Below, piece after piece: positions 17,716 through 26,373 of a stretch of DNA of 64,000 nt. The stretch's first letter is position 1; each line of letters begins with the position of its first letter. The stretch is from positions 1 to 64,000 of the forward strand of contig CBETVX010000004.1 in the NCBI GenBank assembly GCA_965539935.1, given 5' to 3'. Origin of the DNA: CBETVX01 sp965539935 (lineage in GTDB: Bacteria; Bacillota; Clostridia; Peptostreptococcales; Caminicellaceae). The notes beneath the pieces were generated by a model, which was not told where the DNA came from, searched no databases, and saw only the letters and a program-made list of their open reading frames with translations. A program made the position numbers and the translations under genes.

Positions 17716-17931
17716 TTAGCTATTTTGTTGTCTTTCTAAATAAGCATTTATATCATTAACTAAAGTATCTGCGTCTATACCATGTACCATAGCAGCATCT
17801 CCGATGCTTTCCATTGTAGCACCGCCTCAACCAAGACAGTGTAAACCATGTCTCATAAATATTGCTGCAGTAGTTCTATCCATTCTTAATACTTCAGCTA
17901 TGATTGTATCCTTTGTTACTCTATTAGCCAT
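17716..17931 (-). CDS. DUF1858 CxxU selenoprotein (in-frame TGA read as selenocysteine)
   Basis: A 72-codon frame starts at ATG 17931 behind a near-perfect AAGGAGG and ends at TAA 17716-17718. Its only internal stop is TGA at codon 35 (17827-17829). Read through, it gives a 71-aa DUF1858 protein (hybrid-cluster-protein-associated redox domain), with the usual HCLGC motif as HCLGU. The next part (MESIGDAAMVHGIDADTLVNDINAF) continues the family without a break, so this is not a decayed gene. A hairpin of bacterial SECIS shape follows the TGA at 17794-17808. The family is thought to act in thiol/disulfide redox chemistry; the substrate is unknown. Acetyltransferase and FAD-oxidoreductase genes lie upstream on the same strand. 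Conventional gene callers would miss it or split it. Confidence 0.88.
17794..17808 (-). promoter_or_regulatory. Candidate bacterial SECIS hairpin
   Basis: The coding strand reads AGCATC-GGA-GATGCT: a perfect 6-bp stem with a 3-base loop beginning with G, starting 25 bases after the UGA. Bacterial SECIS elements need a stem-loop with G among the first two loop bases, about 16-37 bases after the UGA; this fits. SelB would bind it to bring in Sec-tRNA. Confidence 0.75.
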
Positions 17932-18049
17932 TCTTTTTCCTCCTTGTTCATTAGTTTATATACTATAGGAATAATTTTAAACAGTATATTAATCTTATCT
18001 ATTCCCTTAATTAGTATTTGTAATTATATATAGAAAATATAATCTTAAC

Positions 18050-18079
18050 TTATCCACATTATTCACAGATTTATCAACA
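18050..18079 (+). promoter_or_regulatory. DnaA-box cluster 43 kb from oriC
   Basis: Three same-direction 9-mers: TTATCCACA (18050-18058), TTATTCACA (18059-18067, directly abutting) and TTATCAACA (18071-18079, one mismatch). The first two match TTATNCACA exactly. The cluster lies across the 3' end of the acetyltransferase gene and the gap before the selenoprotein gene. Confidence 0.6.
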
Positions 18080-18683
18080 ACTTATCTCTTTGTATGTGGA
18101 TATCATATTCTTCCTTTGTTATTTTCATAGCTAAATATACAGTTTTCAGTATACCACTTTCTATTGTAAAATGTCTAGATTTCTCCACAATATTATTTTT
18201 TGTTTTTGTATTCATACATTGTTCTTCAAACTCACTTATATATTCATCGGTTATTTTAAATCCACATTTTTCATAACATCTAATTGCCCTTTCATTAAAC
18301 TTGGCTACCCTTAAGATCATAGTTTTCATTTTCAACTGGTTGAAATATAGGTCTAAAAATGCAGTTAGAGCATCGGTACCATAGCCTTTTCCTAATATAT
18401 TGGGATCAAAGACTATCCCTAATTCACTCTCTCTTTTAAAGAATTTTATATCTCTTAAAGATATATATCCTATTAAATCTCCATTCATATCATCCACGGC
18501 AAAACATTTTTTATTTATCTTTTTAGTTTTGAACTTATACCATATATCTCTTTCTTCCTCAGTTAAGTAAGGGAAATTATAGTGAAGAAACTTAGGATCT
18601 TTATGTTTTCCCCAATTTATCATTTTATCAATATCTCTTCGCTCTAACTTTCTTATTAAGGTTCTCTCCCCCAATTTAATCAA
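18063..18683 (-). CDS. GNAT-family N-acetyltransferase
   Basis: About 206 aa. The GNAT core includes LGIVFDPNILGKGYGTDAL (acetyl-CoA pyrophosphate loop Q/RxxGxG/A in the form GKGYGT) and VAKFNERAIRCYEKCGFK, as in RimJ/RimL and SpeG-type enzymes. The start is uncertain: TTG at 18683 has GGTGGGG just upstream and is preferred, while GTG at 18692 lies inside that purine run. The acceptor cannot be predicted. It follows the FAD-oxidoreductase gene by 35 bases and may be co-transcribed with it. Confidence 0.88.
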   Translation of the reverse strand: MIKLGERTLIRKLERRDIDKMINWGKHKDPKFLHYNFPYLTEEERDIWYKFKTKKINKKCFAVDDMNGDLIGYISLRDIKFFKRESELGIVFDPNILGKGYGTDALTAFLDLYFNQLKMKTMILRVAKFNERAIRCYEKCGFKITDEYISEFEEQCMNTKTKNNIVEKSRHFTIESGILKTVYLAMKITKEEYDIHIQRDKLLINL

Positions 18684-18718
18684 AATCCCCACCCCAAACT
18701 AGATGAATTCTGACTTAA

Positions 18719-19909
18719 TTAAATCTTATCTAATATTTCTTCTGGCTTCAACCCACTATTTATTAAATCACTAATATCCTTCTTTTCATTAACTGCTTTT
18801 TTCAGAGATATCATTTTTTTAAGGTTTCCAAAGAGTACTCCACCTACTAGCTTTCCATTATCCACAAATAGCTTATGCTTAAAATTATCACCCTTTATTA
18901 CAATATCTTTTTCCACATCATTAACTTTTCCCACAGAAAACATCTTGACACTGCCTATATTAAGCATTGTAGAAGGCTGAGGTAAACTATAGGCTCTATT
19001 CTTTCCTACCATATTGGCTCCTGCAATCTTTCCTTGATCCATTGCAGCAGACCACAGTCCCATAACTACATTTTCAAATTGTGCCACATCTCCAGCAGCA
19101 TATATATCCTTTATATTTGTTCTCATAAACTTATCCACAATTATCCCCTTATCGGTTTTTATATCTGTGCCTTGTACTATACTTATATTAGGTCTTACTC
19201 CTGTGGAAATTAATACAGCGTCACTTTTTACTTTTGTATTATCCTTTAATCTTATACTACTTACCTCCGTATCTCCTTCTATTTCTTTAGTTGCGGAGTC
19301 CAAATAGAAGTTTAACCCTTCCCTTTCTAGCTTTGATTGTAAATATATTCCTAGTTCCTTGTCAAGCTGCCTTGGAAGTAAATATGGAAAGAATTCAATA
19401 ACATTTACTTCTTTATCTAGGTTTTTTAATGCCCATGCAGCTTCTAAACCTAAAAGTCCACCACCAATGACTGAAACTGTTTTGCAACCCCTTAGATAGC
19501 TTTGTATCTCCTTAAGGTCATCTATTGTTCTTAAAGCGAAAACTCCTCCTTTATCAACCCCTAAAACCGGGGGGATAAAAGGATTACTTCCGTTTGCCAA
19601 TAGTAGTTTGTCATATTTTATTATTTCTCCTTGTTTTGTAATTACTGCCTTGTTTTTTTCATCAATTTTATCTACTTTAATATTTAATAGCATGTCAATG
19701 TTTTTTTCCTCATACCATTTCTCATCATGTATTAATAATTCGGAAAGTTTAAAATCTAGCTTATTAATATAATGGGACAGTTTTACTCTATAATAACTTA
19801 AATATTCTTCAGAGCTTATTATTGTTATTTCGCCTTCTTTATCTTCTTTTCTTATTTCCTCAGCAGCTGATAATCCAGCTATTCCATTTCCAACTATAAT
19901 ATATTTCAT
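18719..19909 (-). CDS. FAD/NAD(P)-dependent oxidoreductase (NADH oxidase / rubredoxin reductase-like)
   Basis: 396 aa. FAD-binding GNGIAGLSAAEEIR lies at the N-terminus, NAD-binding VIGGGLLGLEAAWAL at about residue 147, and YAAGDVAQF closes the FAD site. This is the class I pyridine-nucleotide oxidoreductase fold found in rubredoxin reductases, nitrite reductase NirB heads and NADH oxidases. No redox-active CxxC or single catalytic Cys is obvious near the flavin, so it probably passes electrons to a separate partner protein. The ATG at 19909 is chosen because GAGGAGG sits directly before it. Confidence 0.9.
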   Translation of the reverse strand: MKYIIVGNGIAGLSAAEEIRKEDKEGEITIISSEEYLSYYRVKLSHYINKLDFKLSELLIHDEKWYEEKNIDMLLNIKVDKIDEKNKAVITKQGEIIKYDKLLLANGSNPFIPPVLGVDKGGVFALRTIDDLKEIQSYLRGCKTVSVIGGGLLGLEAAWALKNLDKEVNVIEFFPYLLPRQLDKELGIYLQSKLEREGLNFYLDSATKEIEGDTEVSSIRLKDNTKVKSDAVLISTGVRPNISIVQGTDIKTDKGIIVDKFMRTNIKDIYAAGDVAQFENVVMGLWSAAMDQGKIAGANMVGKNRAYSLPQPSTMLNIGSVKMFSVGKVNDVEKDIVIKGDNFKHKLFVDNGKLVGGVLFGNLKKMISLKKAVNEKKDISDLINSGLKPEEILDKI

Positions 19910-20019
19910 TTCTTCCTCCTCATTAGTCATATAATTTTGTACTTATTACTTTATAAGTATTTAGGTTTATTTAAATTATATGCATTCATTATTAAAATAC
20001 CCTTATTTTTACAAAAAAA

Positions 20020-20041
20020 ACAGAGTAATAACATACTCTGT
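20020..20041 (-). terminator. Terminator of the yybS-gdpP-rplI-dnaB operon
   Basis: ACAGAGTA/TACTCTGT stem with a 6-base loop followed by TTTTTTT on the minus strand, seven bases after the dnaB stop. Confidence 0.88.
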
Positions 20042-20048
20042 CTTAAAT

Positions 20049-21377
20049 CTAGTCTCTAAACTTTTCAAGATTTGCAAATTTTGTAAACTGTCCTAACCAT
20101 GCTAGTTCTATTGTTCCTGTAGCACCATTACGATGCTTTGCTATAATTACCTCCCCAATATTTTTCTTTTCTGAATCCGGGTGGTAATATTCATCCCTAT
20201 ATAAAAACATAACTATATCTGCATCCTGTTCTATGGCACCGGATTCCCTTAAATCCGATAGTATAGGTCTATGGTCTGCTCTAAGCTCCGGGGCACGGGA
20301 TAACTGAGATAATGCTATTACAGGGCAGTCCATTTCCCTAGCAAGAATTTTTAATGCTCTAGATATGGCTGATATCTCTTGCTGTCTACTATCTGCCTTT
20401 CCATGGGCAGACATAAGCTGTAGATAGTCAATCATGATTAGATCCAAGCCTTTTTCCATTTTAAGTCTTCTACATTTTGCCCTCATTTCCATTACGTTAA
20501 TTCCCGGTGTATCGTCAATATATATTTTAGCTTCAGCTAAGGGGCCCATGGCATTGGCAAGTCTAGGCCATTGTTCTTCCGTCAAATCTCCATTTCTTAT
20601 TTTTTGTATTTCTATATGGGATTCTGAACTAAGCATACGTTGAACCAGTTGGTCCTTTGACATTTCAAGACTAAATATGGCTACTGATGCACCATAACGG
20701 ATTGCAGCATTTTGACATAAATTAATTGAAAAGGCAGTCTTACCCATGGCAGGTCTTGCAGCAACTAGTATAAGGTCTGATTTCTGTAGTCCCGATGTTT
20801 TTTTATCTAAATCGGTGAATCCTGTTGGAAGACCAGTAACACCACCCTTGTTAGTATATAGTTCTTCTATCCTATCTATTGTCTCAAGTAGTATTTCCTT
20901 TATAGGGGAAAAGCCATCTCTACTTCTCTTTTGAGAAATATCAAAAATATTTTTCTCCGCTATATCTAGTAGGGATTCTGCCTCCTCTGATTCATAACCC
21001 TTTTCTATTATTTCTGTAGAGGCCTTAATTAAACGTCTTAATAGTGCCTTTTCTTCTACGATTTTTGCATAGTATTTAGCATTTGAGGTTAAAACACCAG
21101 AGGTAGATAAATCAGATAAATATGTTATATCTCCCACGGCTTCTAGGGTACCTCTTTGAGTTAATTCTTCAGATAATGTAACTAAATCTACAGGTTCATC
21201 CCTATTATATAAATCTATAATGGCCTCATATATTTCTTTATGGGCCTCTTTATAGAAATCATCACCATTAATTATCTCAGTGGCCGTAATAATAGCATCC
21301 TTGTCTAAAATCATAGCGCCTAAAACAGATTGTTCTGCTTCTAAATTATGTGGAGGTATTCTACCTAAGTAATCCAT
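20049..21377 (-). CDS. dnaB: Replicative DNA helicase DnaB (DnaC of Bacillus)
   Basis: 442 aa. The N-terminal domain begins PPHNLEAEQSVLGAM. The RecA-like C-terminal domain has Walker A ARPAMGKTAF, Walker B LIMIDYLQLM and the arginine-finger region KHRNGATG. It forms the hexameric helicase ring loaded by the DnaD/DnaC-like proteins encoded at 12.9-15.0 kb. The ATG at 21377 is preferred (AAAAGGTG six bases before it) over an in-frame TTG at 21404. It closes the operon with rplI and gdpP. Confidence 0.97.
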   Translation of the reverse strand: MDYLGRIPPHNLEAEQSVLGAMILDKDAIITATEIINGDDFYKEAHKEIYEAIIDLYNRDEPVDLVTLSEELTQRGTLEAVGDITYLSDLSTSGVLTSNAKYYAKIVEEKALLRRLIKASTEIIEKGYESEEAESLLDIAEKNIFDISQKRSRDGFSPIKEILLETIDRIEELYTNKGGVTGLPTGFTDLDKKTSGLQKSDLILVAARPAMGKTAFSINLCQNAAIRYGASVAIFSLEMSKDQLVQRMLSSESHIEIQKIRNGDLTEEQWPRLANAMGPLAEAKIYIDDTPGINVMEMRAKCRRLKMEKGLDLIMIDYLQLMSAHGKADSRQQEISAISRALKILAREMDCPVIALSQLSRAPELRADHRPILSDLRESGAIEQDADIVMFLYRDEYYHPDSEKKNIGEVIIAKHRNGATGTIELAWLGQFTKFANLEKFRD

Positions 21378-21486
21378 CAACATCACCTTTTCTATATCTT
21401 TCAATTACTTATATTATAACATCAAAAGAAGTCAAACTCTATGTCCCTTATTTATTATTTAATAACTACTTAATTGTAATAAATAA

Positions 21487-21523
21487 AAGTCACCTCAATT
21501 TTTAAAAAATATTGAAGTGACTT
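21487..21523 (-). terminator. Hairpin between rplI and dnaB
   Basis: A 13-bp stem with one G-U (AAGTCACTTCAAT against ATTGAGGTGACTT) and an 11-base A/T loop, followed by TTTATTTATT on the minus strand. It should limit read-through from rplI into dnaB. Confidence 0.8.
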
Positions 21524-21563
21524 ATTAATAGCATATTGCTTTTATTAACTGGATTTAATAGGT

Positions 21564-22010
21564 TTATTCAGCTGTAACCTCTACTTTAAGCTTTGCACTT
21601 ATCTCTGGATACACCTTAATTTCTACAAACTGTGCTCCGAGTTCTTTTATTGGATTATCTAATACTACTTTTCTTTTATCAATCTTTATTTTATGCTCTT
21701 TTTTTAACTTCTCTGCAATATCCTTTGTTGTAATTGATCCAAAAAGTCTTCCACCTTCGCCTGCCTTAGTTTTAAATTTCAAAGTAGTTTTTGATATTTT
21801 TTCAGCCAGTTCTTTAGCCTTAGAGATTTCTTCTTCCTGCTTTTTCTTTTGAGCTGCTTTTTGATGTTTAAGCTTATTTATATTACCACTGGTAGCTTCT
21901 TCTGCTAATCCCCTTGGTATCAAGAAATTTCTGGCATGACCATCACTTACCTTTACTATTTCTCCCTTTTTACCAGTTCCTTTAACATCTTTAATCAAAA
22001 TAACCTTCAT
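21564..22010 (-). CDS. rplI: 50S ribosomal protein L9
   Basis: 148 aa. The N-terminal rRNA-binding domain has the KDVKGTGKKGEIVKVSDGHARNFLIPRG signature, followed by the long central helix (KKKQEEEISKAKELAEK) and the C-terminal domain (GRLFGSITTKDIAE). The ATG at 22010 overlaps the gdpP stop (TGATG), which implies translational coupling; an upstream GTG would extend it by one codon. Confidence 0.98.
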   Translation of the reverse strand: MKVILIKDVKGTGKKGEIVKVSDGHARNFLIPRGLAEEATSGNINKLKHQKAAQKKKQEEEISKAKELAEKISKTTLKFKTKAGEGGRLFGSITTKDIAEKLKKEHKIKIDKRKVVLDNPIKELGAQFVEIKVYPEISAKLKVEVTAE

Positions 22011-23998
22011 CACTTTTCACCTTCCTCTAAATATTCCTTAATTGCGTCTATAAGTATTTTTTTTGCTTCTACAAATGTAACATTTTCCAATTGGGCACCA
22101 GCCACAGTGAGGTGGCCTCCTCCTCCAAGTTTTTCTAAAATTCTTTGGACATTTATATTTCCTAGAGATCTACCACTTATGATTAATTTCCCTTCATAAT
22201 TAGTTCCCATTACAAAGGAAGTAGTTATACCCTTTATATTCAACAATTCATCTGCACCTTGGGCAGCAACTAAATGGACATTTTTAGTATCCTCTTCACA
22301 TACAGATATTGCTATACTACCCTCTATTACCTCTGCATTTCTTACTACATTTGCTTTGGCTACAAAGGTACTAAGATCATCTTGGAATAGCTGTCTTACT
22401 TCGGTGGTATCAGCTCCTGCCCTTCTTAGAATCGAAGCAGCTTCAAAGGTTCTAACTCCTGTTTTAAAGGAAAAATTCTTAGTATCCACAGCAATACCCG
22501 CCAATAGGGCTTCGGCTTCTATTTTTTCAAGAACTAATTTACTTTCCATATATTGAAGTATCTCTGTAACTAACTCCGATGTAGATGAGGCATAGGGCTC
22601 TAAATAGGTAAGAACTGTGTCCTCTATGAATTCCGTTCCTCTCCTATGGTGGTCTATAAGCACTACCCTTTTTGCCATATCTAAAAGCTCAGGACATTGT
22701 GTAAAGCTTGGTCTATGGGTATCGACCACCACAACTAAATCACTTTCATCAAAAATCTCCGTAGCTTCTGTATTATTTATAAAAATATATTCTTCATTAT
22801 CTTTAAATTTTCCATATACATTTTCTATTGATGAGTTTATTTTATCTATTACAACATATGCCTCTTTTCCTCTATTTATAGCAGCTCTATAAACACCGAT
22901 TGCTGCACCAAAACTATCCATATCGGGAACTTTATGTCCCATAATTATGACCTTATTACTTTGGTCAATAACCTGTCTTAAGGCATGGGCTATAATTCTT
23001 GCTTTAACCTTATTTCTCTTTTCAACTGCCTTTGTTTTTCCACCATAAAATTCAAAATTGTCAATTTTTCTTACTACAGCCTGGTCTCCTCCCCTACCGA
23101 GGGCAAGGTCCAAAGCAGTATTGGCATATTCCTCTAAATGGCTTAAGTTTTTCCCATTTACTCCTATACCTATACTTAAAGTAGGAGGTATTTTATTACC
23201 TACATCAATTTCCCTTATATCATCTAATATAGTAAATTTCTTGGCTTCAAGATTTTCAAGATATCTATTTTCAAATATTACTAAGTATTTATCATTTTGA
23301 TATTTCTTTACCAAACCGTTCATTCTAGTGGTCCATAGATTAATCTTTCTATCTATTTCTGCTATAACTAACGGTCTAAGACTTTCTTCCGTATTCTGCA
23401 AAACATCATCATAGTTATCTACTTGGATCACAGCAACATTCGGTCTTTCATCATTATATTTAAACTTGAGATTATAAAAATTTGTATAGTCTATCCAGTA
23501 TAGCATTATTATATATCTTTCATCGTGCTTGCTATCTATCTTAACTATATTATGAAGAACCCTATATATTCTATCCTTTATCTTAAACTCCCTTATCTTT
23601 TCTTCTGATAGCAATTTAGATAAATCAAAGGTTGGTATTACCTTTTCGATGTTTTTATTTAGTATATCCTTGTCAGTCAATATATCTGCGAACTTTGAAT
23701 TATACCATGAAATGTTTCCATCAAATTCTATTATAGTAAATGGTATGGGTAAATTTAGCAAAGAATATTTTGAAGCAGAATCTATCTCTGCCGATAGGTT
23801 TTCAACATACTTTTTCCACTTTTCCCTACGTATATAATTTGTCTTCCAATTATGATAAATCATATACACGAGTACAGCTATTCCAACAGCCCCTATATAT
23901 GGATTAAATATATATACTACTAGGACTAAAATAGCAATAATCCATAGGTATATATTTATATTGGGCATTAATATTTTAAGAAACCTATTATTATTCAT
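22010..23998 (-). CDS. gdpP: Cyclic-di-AMP phosphodiesterase GdpP
   Basis: Degrades c-di-AMP, which controls potassium and osmotic balance and beta-lactam tolerance. The 662 aa contain two membrane helices (about 10-50), a degenerate PAS domain (about 60-150), a degenerate GGDEF domain (about 170-300), a DHH phosphodiesterase domain with MGHKVPDMDSFGAA and VLIDHHRRG, and a C-terminal DHHA1 domain with GGGGHLTVAGAQ. All metal-binding motifs are intact. It lies in the conserved yybS-gdpP-rplI-dnaB order. Confidence 0.97.
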   Translation of the reverse strand: MNNNRFLKILMPNINIYLWIIAILVLVVYIFNPYIGAVGIAVLVYMIYHNWKTNYIRREKWKKYVENLSAEIDSASKYSLLNLPIPFTIIEFDGNISWYNSKFADILTDKDILNKNIEKVIPTFDLSKLLSEEKIREFKIKDRIYRVLHNIVKIDSKHDERYIIMLYWIDYTNFYNLKFKYNDERPNVAVIQVDNYDDVLQNTEESLRPLVIAEIDRKINLWTTRMNGLVKKYQNDKYLVIFENRYLENLEAKKFTILDDIREIDVGNKIPPTLSIGIGVNGKNLSHLEEYANTALDLALGRGGDQAVVRKIDNFEFYGGKTKAVEKRNKVKARIIAHALRQVIDQSNKVIIMGHKVPDMDSFGAAIGVYRAAINRGKEAYVVIDKINSSIENVYGKFKDNEEYIFINNTEATEIFDESDLVVVVDTHRPSFTQCPELLDMAKRVVLIDHHRRGTEFIEDTVLTYLEPYASSTSELVTEILQYMESKLVLEKIEAEALLAGIAVDTKNFSFKTGVRTFEAASILRRAGADTTEVRQLFQDDLSTFVAKANVVRNAEVIEGSIAISVCEEDTKNVHLVAAQGADELLNIKGITTSFVMGTNYEGKLIISGRSLGNINVQRILEKLGGGGHLTVAGAQLENVTFVEAKKILIDAIKEYLEEGEK

Positions 23999-24019
23999 AT
24001 TTACACTCCAAATCTATGA

Positions 24020-24961
24020 TTATATTTTTCTTAAATTAAATATCACATCTAGCAGTCCAAGCAAAACTAATCCAAGGGATAAACTTGACATGGTAATTAC
24101 AATCACAGATATTATTATTCTTACTACTTTACCTATACCTCTATTTTCCATATAAAAGTTGGCTACTGCCAATCCTTGTATTAAATACATTATTGTAAAT
24201 ATATACAGTACATTTGTCAATAGTATATCATAATTAGCTATATTTGTTACCCCAACTATATGGGTAAGTACTAATATTACTAGAGTGCCCATGACAATAT
24301 TTTTAGGCAATCTAAAATGTGTGAATTTTATTGGACTTTCAATATCTATTTTCATTCGTTTTAAAATACTTCTGGCTGCAGTATAGTTAATAAAAGAAAT
24401 AAAAAATCCTCCAAATACTATACTGGCTGGTATTAGTGTTATGGCTAGTGTCTTTGCTTGGTCTATCATTTTAAGGGACTCATCTAATTCTGTGCTGTCC
24501 ACTCCTATACTTTTAAAAATATTCTCATTTAATTCTGTACTTAATGTAAAGGTTTCTTCAATCATATCAGCTAAACTTGCCCCTAGGAAATAAGACATTA
24601 TTGACAGAGATATTGCAATTGAAATTATGAAAGCAATGGATGAAACAGTTACAATTTTTCCATAGGAATATCTTTTCTTTATCATATAAGCCATTACTAT
24701 TGGTCCAATCCCACCCATGAGAAATACAAAAAGTGCAGTAACTGGCTCAGTAAGACTTCCAATAATAAGTGATGTTGCAATAACAGATAATATACTATAT
24801 TTAAAACCATGCTTCGTTCCTATTATTATAAAGGGTACCGGTACTAGCATCAGTCCATAGCCTAAGAATGGTATATAAATACCTCCTAATATAAAAATAC
24901 TGGCCAATGCAGTAATAAGCCCTGATTCAACCATTGCTTTAGTTCTACTGTGTAAGTTCAA
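24020..24961 (-). CDS. yybS: YybS-family (DUF2232) membrane protein
   Basis: 313 aa with about eight hydrophobic helices, typical of DUF2232 proteins, which resemble the membrane parts of ECF/BioY-like transporters. The start is TTG at 24961 behind AAGGAGTG. It lies directly upstream of gdpP as in Bacillus. The substrate is unknown. Confidence 0.88.
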   Translation of the reverse strand: MNLHSRTKAMVESGLITALASIFILGGIYIPFLGYGLMLVPVPFIIIGTKHGFKYSILSVIATSLIIGSLTEPVTALFVFLMGGIGPIVMAYMIKKRYSYGKIVTVSSIAFIISIAISLSIMSYFLGASLADMIEETFTLSTELNENIFKSIGVDSTELDESLKMIDQAKTLAITLIPASIVFGGFFISFINYTAARSILKRMKIDIESPIKFTHFRLPKNIVMGTLVILVLTHIVGVTNIANYDILLTNVLYIFTIMYLIQGLAVANFYMENRGIGKVVRIIISVIVITMSSLSLGLVLLGLLDVIFNLRKI

Positions 24962-24974
24962 CTTAGTTCACTCC

Positions 24975-25301
24975 TTAATCTTCTCTTCCATCCATATGTT
25001 TTTTAAGGCTAGACAAATCTCCAAACCAACTTTCGATTTTATGGTCTTCTAACACTCCTAGTCTTATTTTTTCCTTAACTCTCATATCTAAATTGCTATA
25101 ATTTATTCCCAATCTCTTACCTAAAACATAGGTAACAAGTATAATATTTGCAAGTATATCTATTATAGCTTCTCTACTACTATTTATACCCTTAACCAAA
25201 TTCTCAAAAAGAGAAGCAACAGAAGAAAGCAGTTCACTTTTTAACCATTCTATTATTTTAATATTTTTAGTGATATCTATACTCTTATCTCCCAATGACA
25301 T
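24975..25301 (-). CDS. MazG-like family protein
   Basis: 108-aa helical protein resembling the MazG-like family of small NTP-pyrophosphohydrolase-fold proteins (VASLFENLVKGINSSREAIIDILANIILVTYVLGKRLG). The acidic ExxE/ExxD metal motifs of true MazG are not well formed, so enzymatic activity is doubtful. It starts at ATG behind GAGGAGGG and leads the yybS-gdpP-rplI-dnaB group. Confidence 0.75.
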   Translation of the reverse strand: MSLGDKSIDITKNIKIIEWLKSELLSSVASLFENLVKGINSSREAIIDILANIILVTYVLGKRLGINYSNLDMRVKEKIRLGVLEDHKIESWFGDLSSLKKHMDGRED

Positions 25302-25337
25302 TTATTTCCCTCCTCTTTTACATTATAACAGAAAAAA

Positions 25338-25359
25338 GAGAAGCGCAATAGCACTTCTC
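25338..25359 (-). terminator. Terminator of rpsF-ssb-rpsR
   Basis: A 9-bp stem with one G-U (GAGAAGTGC/GCGCTTCTC) and a 4-base loop, followed by TTTTTT on the minus strand, 15 bases after the rpsR stop. Confidence 0.88.
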
Positions 25360-25374
25360 CTTTATACTTACTGT

Positions 25375-25596
25375 TTATTCGCTTATAGTAAATGGTAGTA
25401 ATGCTACCACTCTTGCTCTCTTGATTGCTCTAGTTAGCTGTCTTTGATGATTTGCACAGTTACCAGTTATTCTTCTTGGTAGTATTTTTCCTCTATCAGT
25501 TAAGTACTTTTGTAAATACTTAGTATCTTTATAATCTATTTGCTTTACTTTGTTTGCACAAAAACTACAAATCTTTTTTCTTCTACGTCTACGCAA
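25375..25596 (-). CDS. rpsR: 30S ribosomal protein S18
   Basis: 73 aa with the basic N-terminus, CSFCANKV, the YKDTKYLQKYLTDRGKILPRRITGNCANHQR core and the KRARVVALLPF tail. The start is TTG at 25596 behind AAGGAGGG. It keeps the two early cysteines of the zinc-binding S18 type. Last gene of the rpsF-ssb-rpsR operon. Confidence 0.98.
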   Translation of the reverse strand: MRRRRRKKICSFCANKVKQIDYKDTKYLQKYLTDRGKILPRRITGNCANHQRQLTRAIKRARVVALLPFTISE

Positions 25597-25612
25597 GTTT
25601 TTCCCTCCTTAC

Positions 25613-26038
25613 CTAAAATGGAATATCCTCATCATCTTCTATAGCTTGAAATCCATCTATGTTCTCATCTGCTTCTCCAAAGCCTTCAAATCCTAAGTCA
25701 TTACTATTGCTTTGATTTCTATTACTATTTCCTCCGCCTAGGAACTGTACTGTATTCGCTACTATTTCTGTAGAGTATCTTTTTTCTCCAGTGCTTGTCT
25801 CATAGTTATTGTTTTGAAGGCGGCCTTGTATTCCAACAAGTCTTCCCTTTGCTAAGTAGTTGGCACAGTTTTCACCTTGTTTACCCCAAACTACTACTCT
25901 AAAAAAATCTGTTATTTTATCTCGTCCATATCCTCTATCTACTGCTATGGTAAAGGTGGCTACTGCCTTACCTGAGCCAGCTGTAAATCTCAGTTCTGGA
26001 TCTCGTGTAAGCCTTCCAATCATAACAACATTATTCAC
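25613..26038 (-). CDS. ssb: Single-stranded DNA-binding protein
   Basis: 141 aa. The OB-fold domain (about 1-105, MNNVVMIGRLTRDPELRF) is followed by a short flexible linker and the acidic DEDIPF tail that recruits replication and repair partners. The start is GTG at 26038 behind GGTGGG. It sits between rpsF and rpsR, as usual in Firmicutes. Confidence 0.98.
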   Translation of the reverse strand: MNNVVMIGRLTRDPELRFTAGSGKAVATFTIAVDRGYGRDKITDFFRVVVWGKQGENCANYLAKGRLVGIQGRLQNNNYETSTGEKRYSTEIVANTVQFLGGGNSNRNQSNSNDLGFEGFGEADENIDGFQAIEDDEDIPF

Positions 26039-26063
26039 AATAATCCCACCTTTTAAAAGCTTA

Positions 26064-26348
26064 TTAGTCTTCTAAGCTAACAACTAAGTATCTCATAACA
26101 TGGTCAGCTATTCTAAAGTTTCTCTCAAGTTCTTTAGGTAGCTCCACGTCAGCCTTGAAGTTCATTACTACATAATAACCTTCTTTATATTTGTTGATTT
26201 CGTAGGCTAATTTCTTAATTCCCCACTCATCAACCTTTTCTACTTCACCGTTTGTTTCAACGATTGTCTTAAACTTTTCGATTAGGTTATTTCTCATTTC
26301 TTCTTCAAGGTCTGGAGTTAAAATAAACATAGCTTCATATTTTCTCAT
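26064..26348 (-). CDS. rpsF: 30S ribosomal protein S6
   Basis: 94 aa beginning RKYEAMFILTPDLEEE and ending in the RIADHVMRYLVV motif; it binds 16S rRNA together with S18. It follows a leader with a hairpin (26374-26393) and a good promoter. In many bacteria an S6:S18 complex represses this operon through the leader RNA; the diagnostic loop was not clearly seen here. Confidence 0.98.
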   Translation of the reverse strand: MRKYEAMFILTPDLEEEMRNNLIEKFKTIVETNGEVEKVDEWGIKKLAYEINKYKEGYYVVMNFKADVELPKELERNFRIADHVMRYLVVSLED

Positions 26349-26373
26349 TATTTACACCTCCCTATGGTCTTTA

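Noticed and set aside
17716..17931. Reading the TGA as a nonsense mutation (pseudogene)
   Set aside because: Downstream frame fully conserved, TGA exactly at the redox cysteine, SECIS-like hairpin present and selenium genes nearby.
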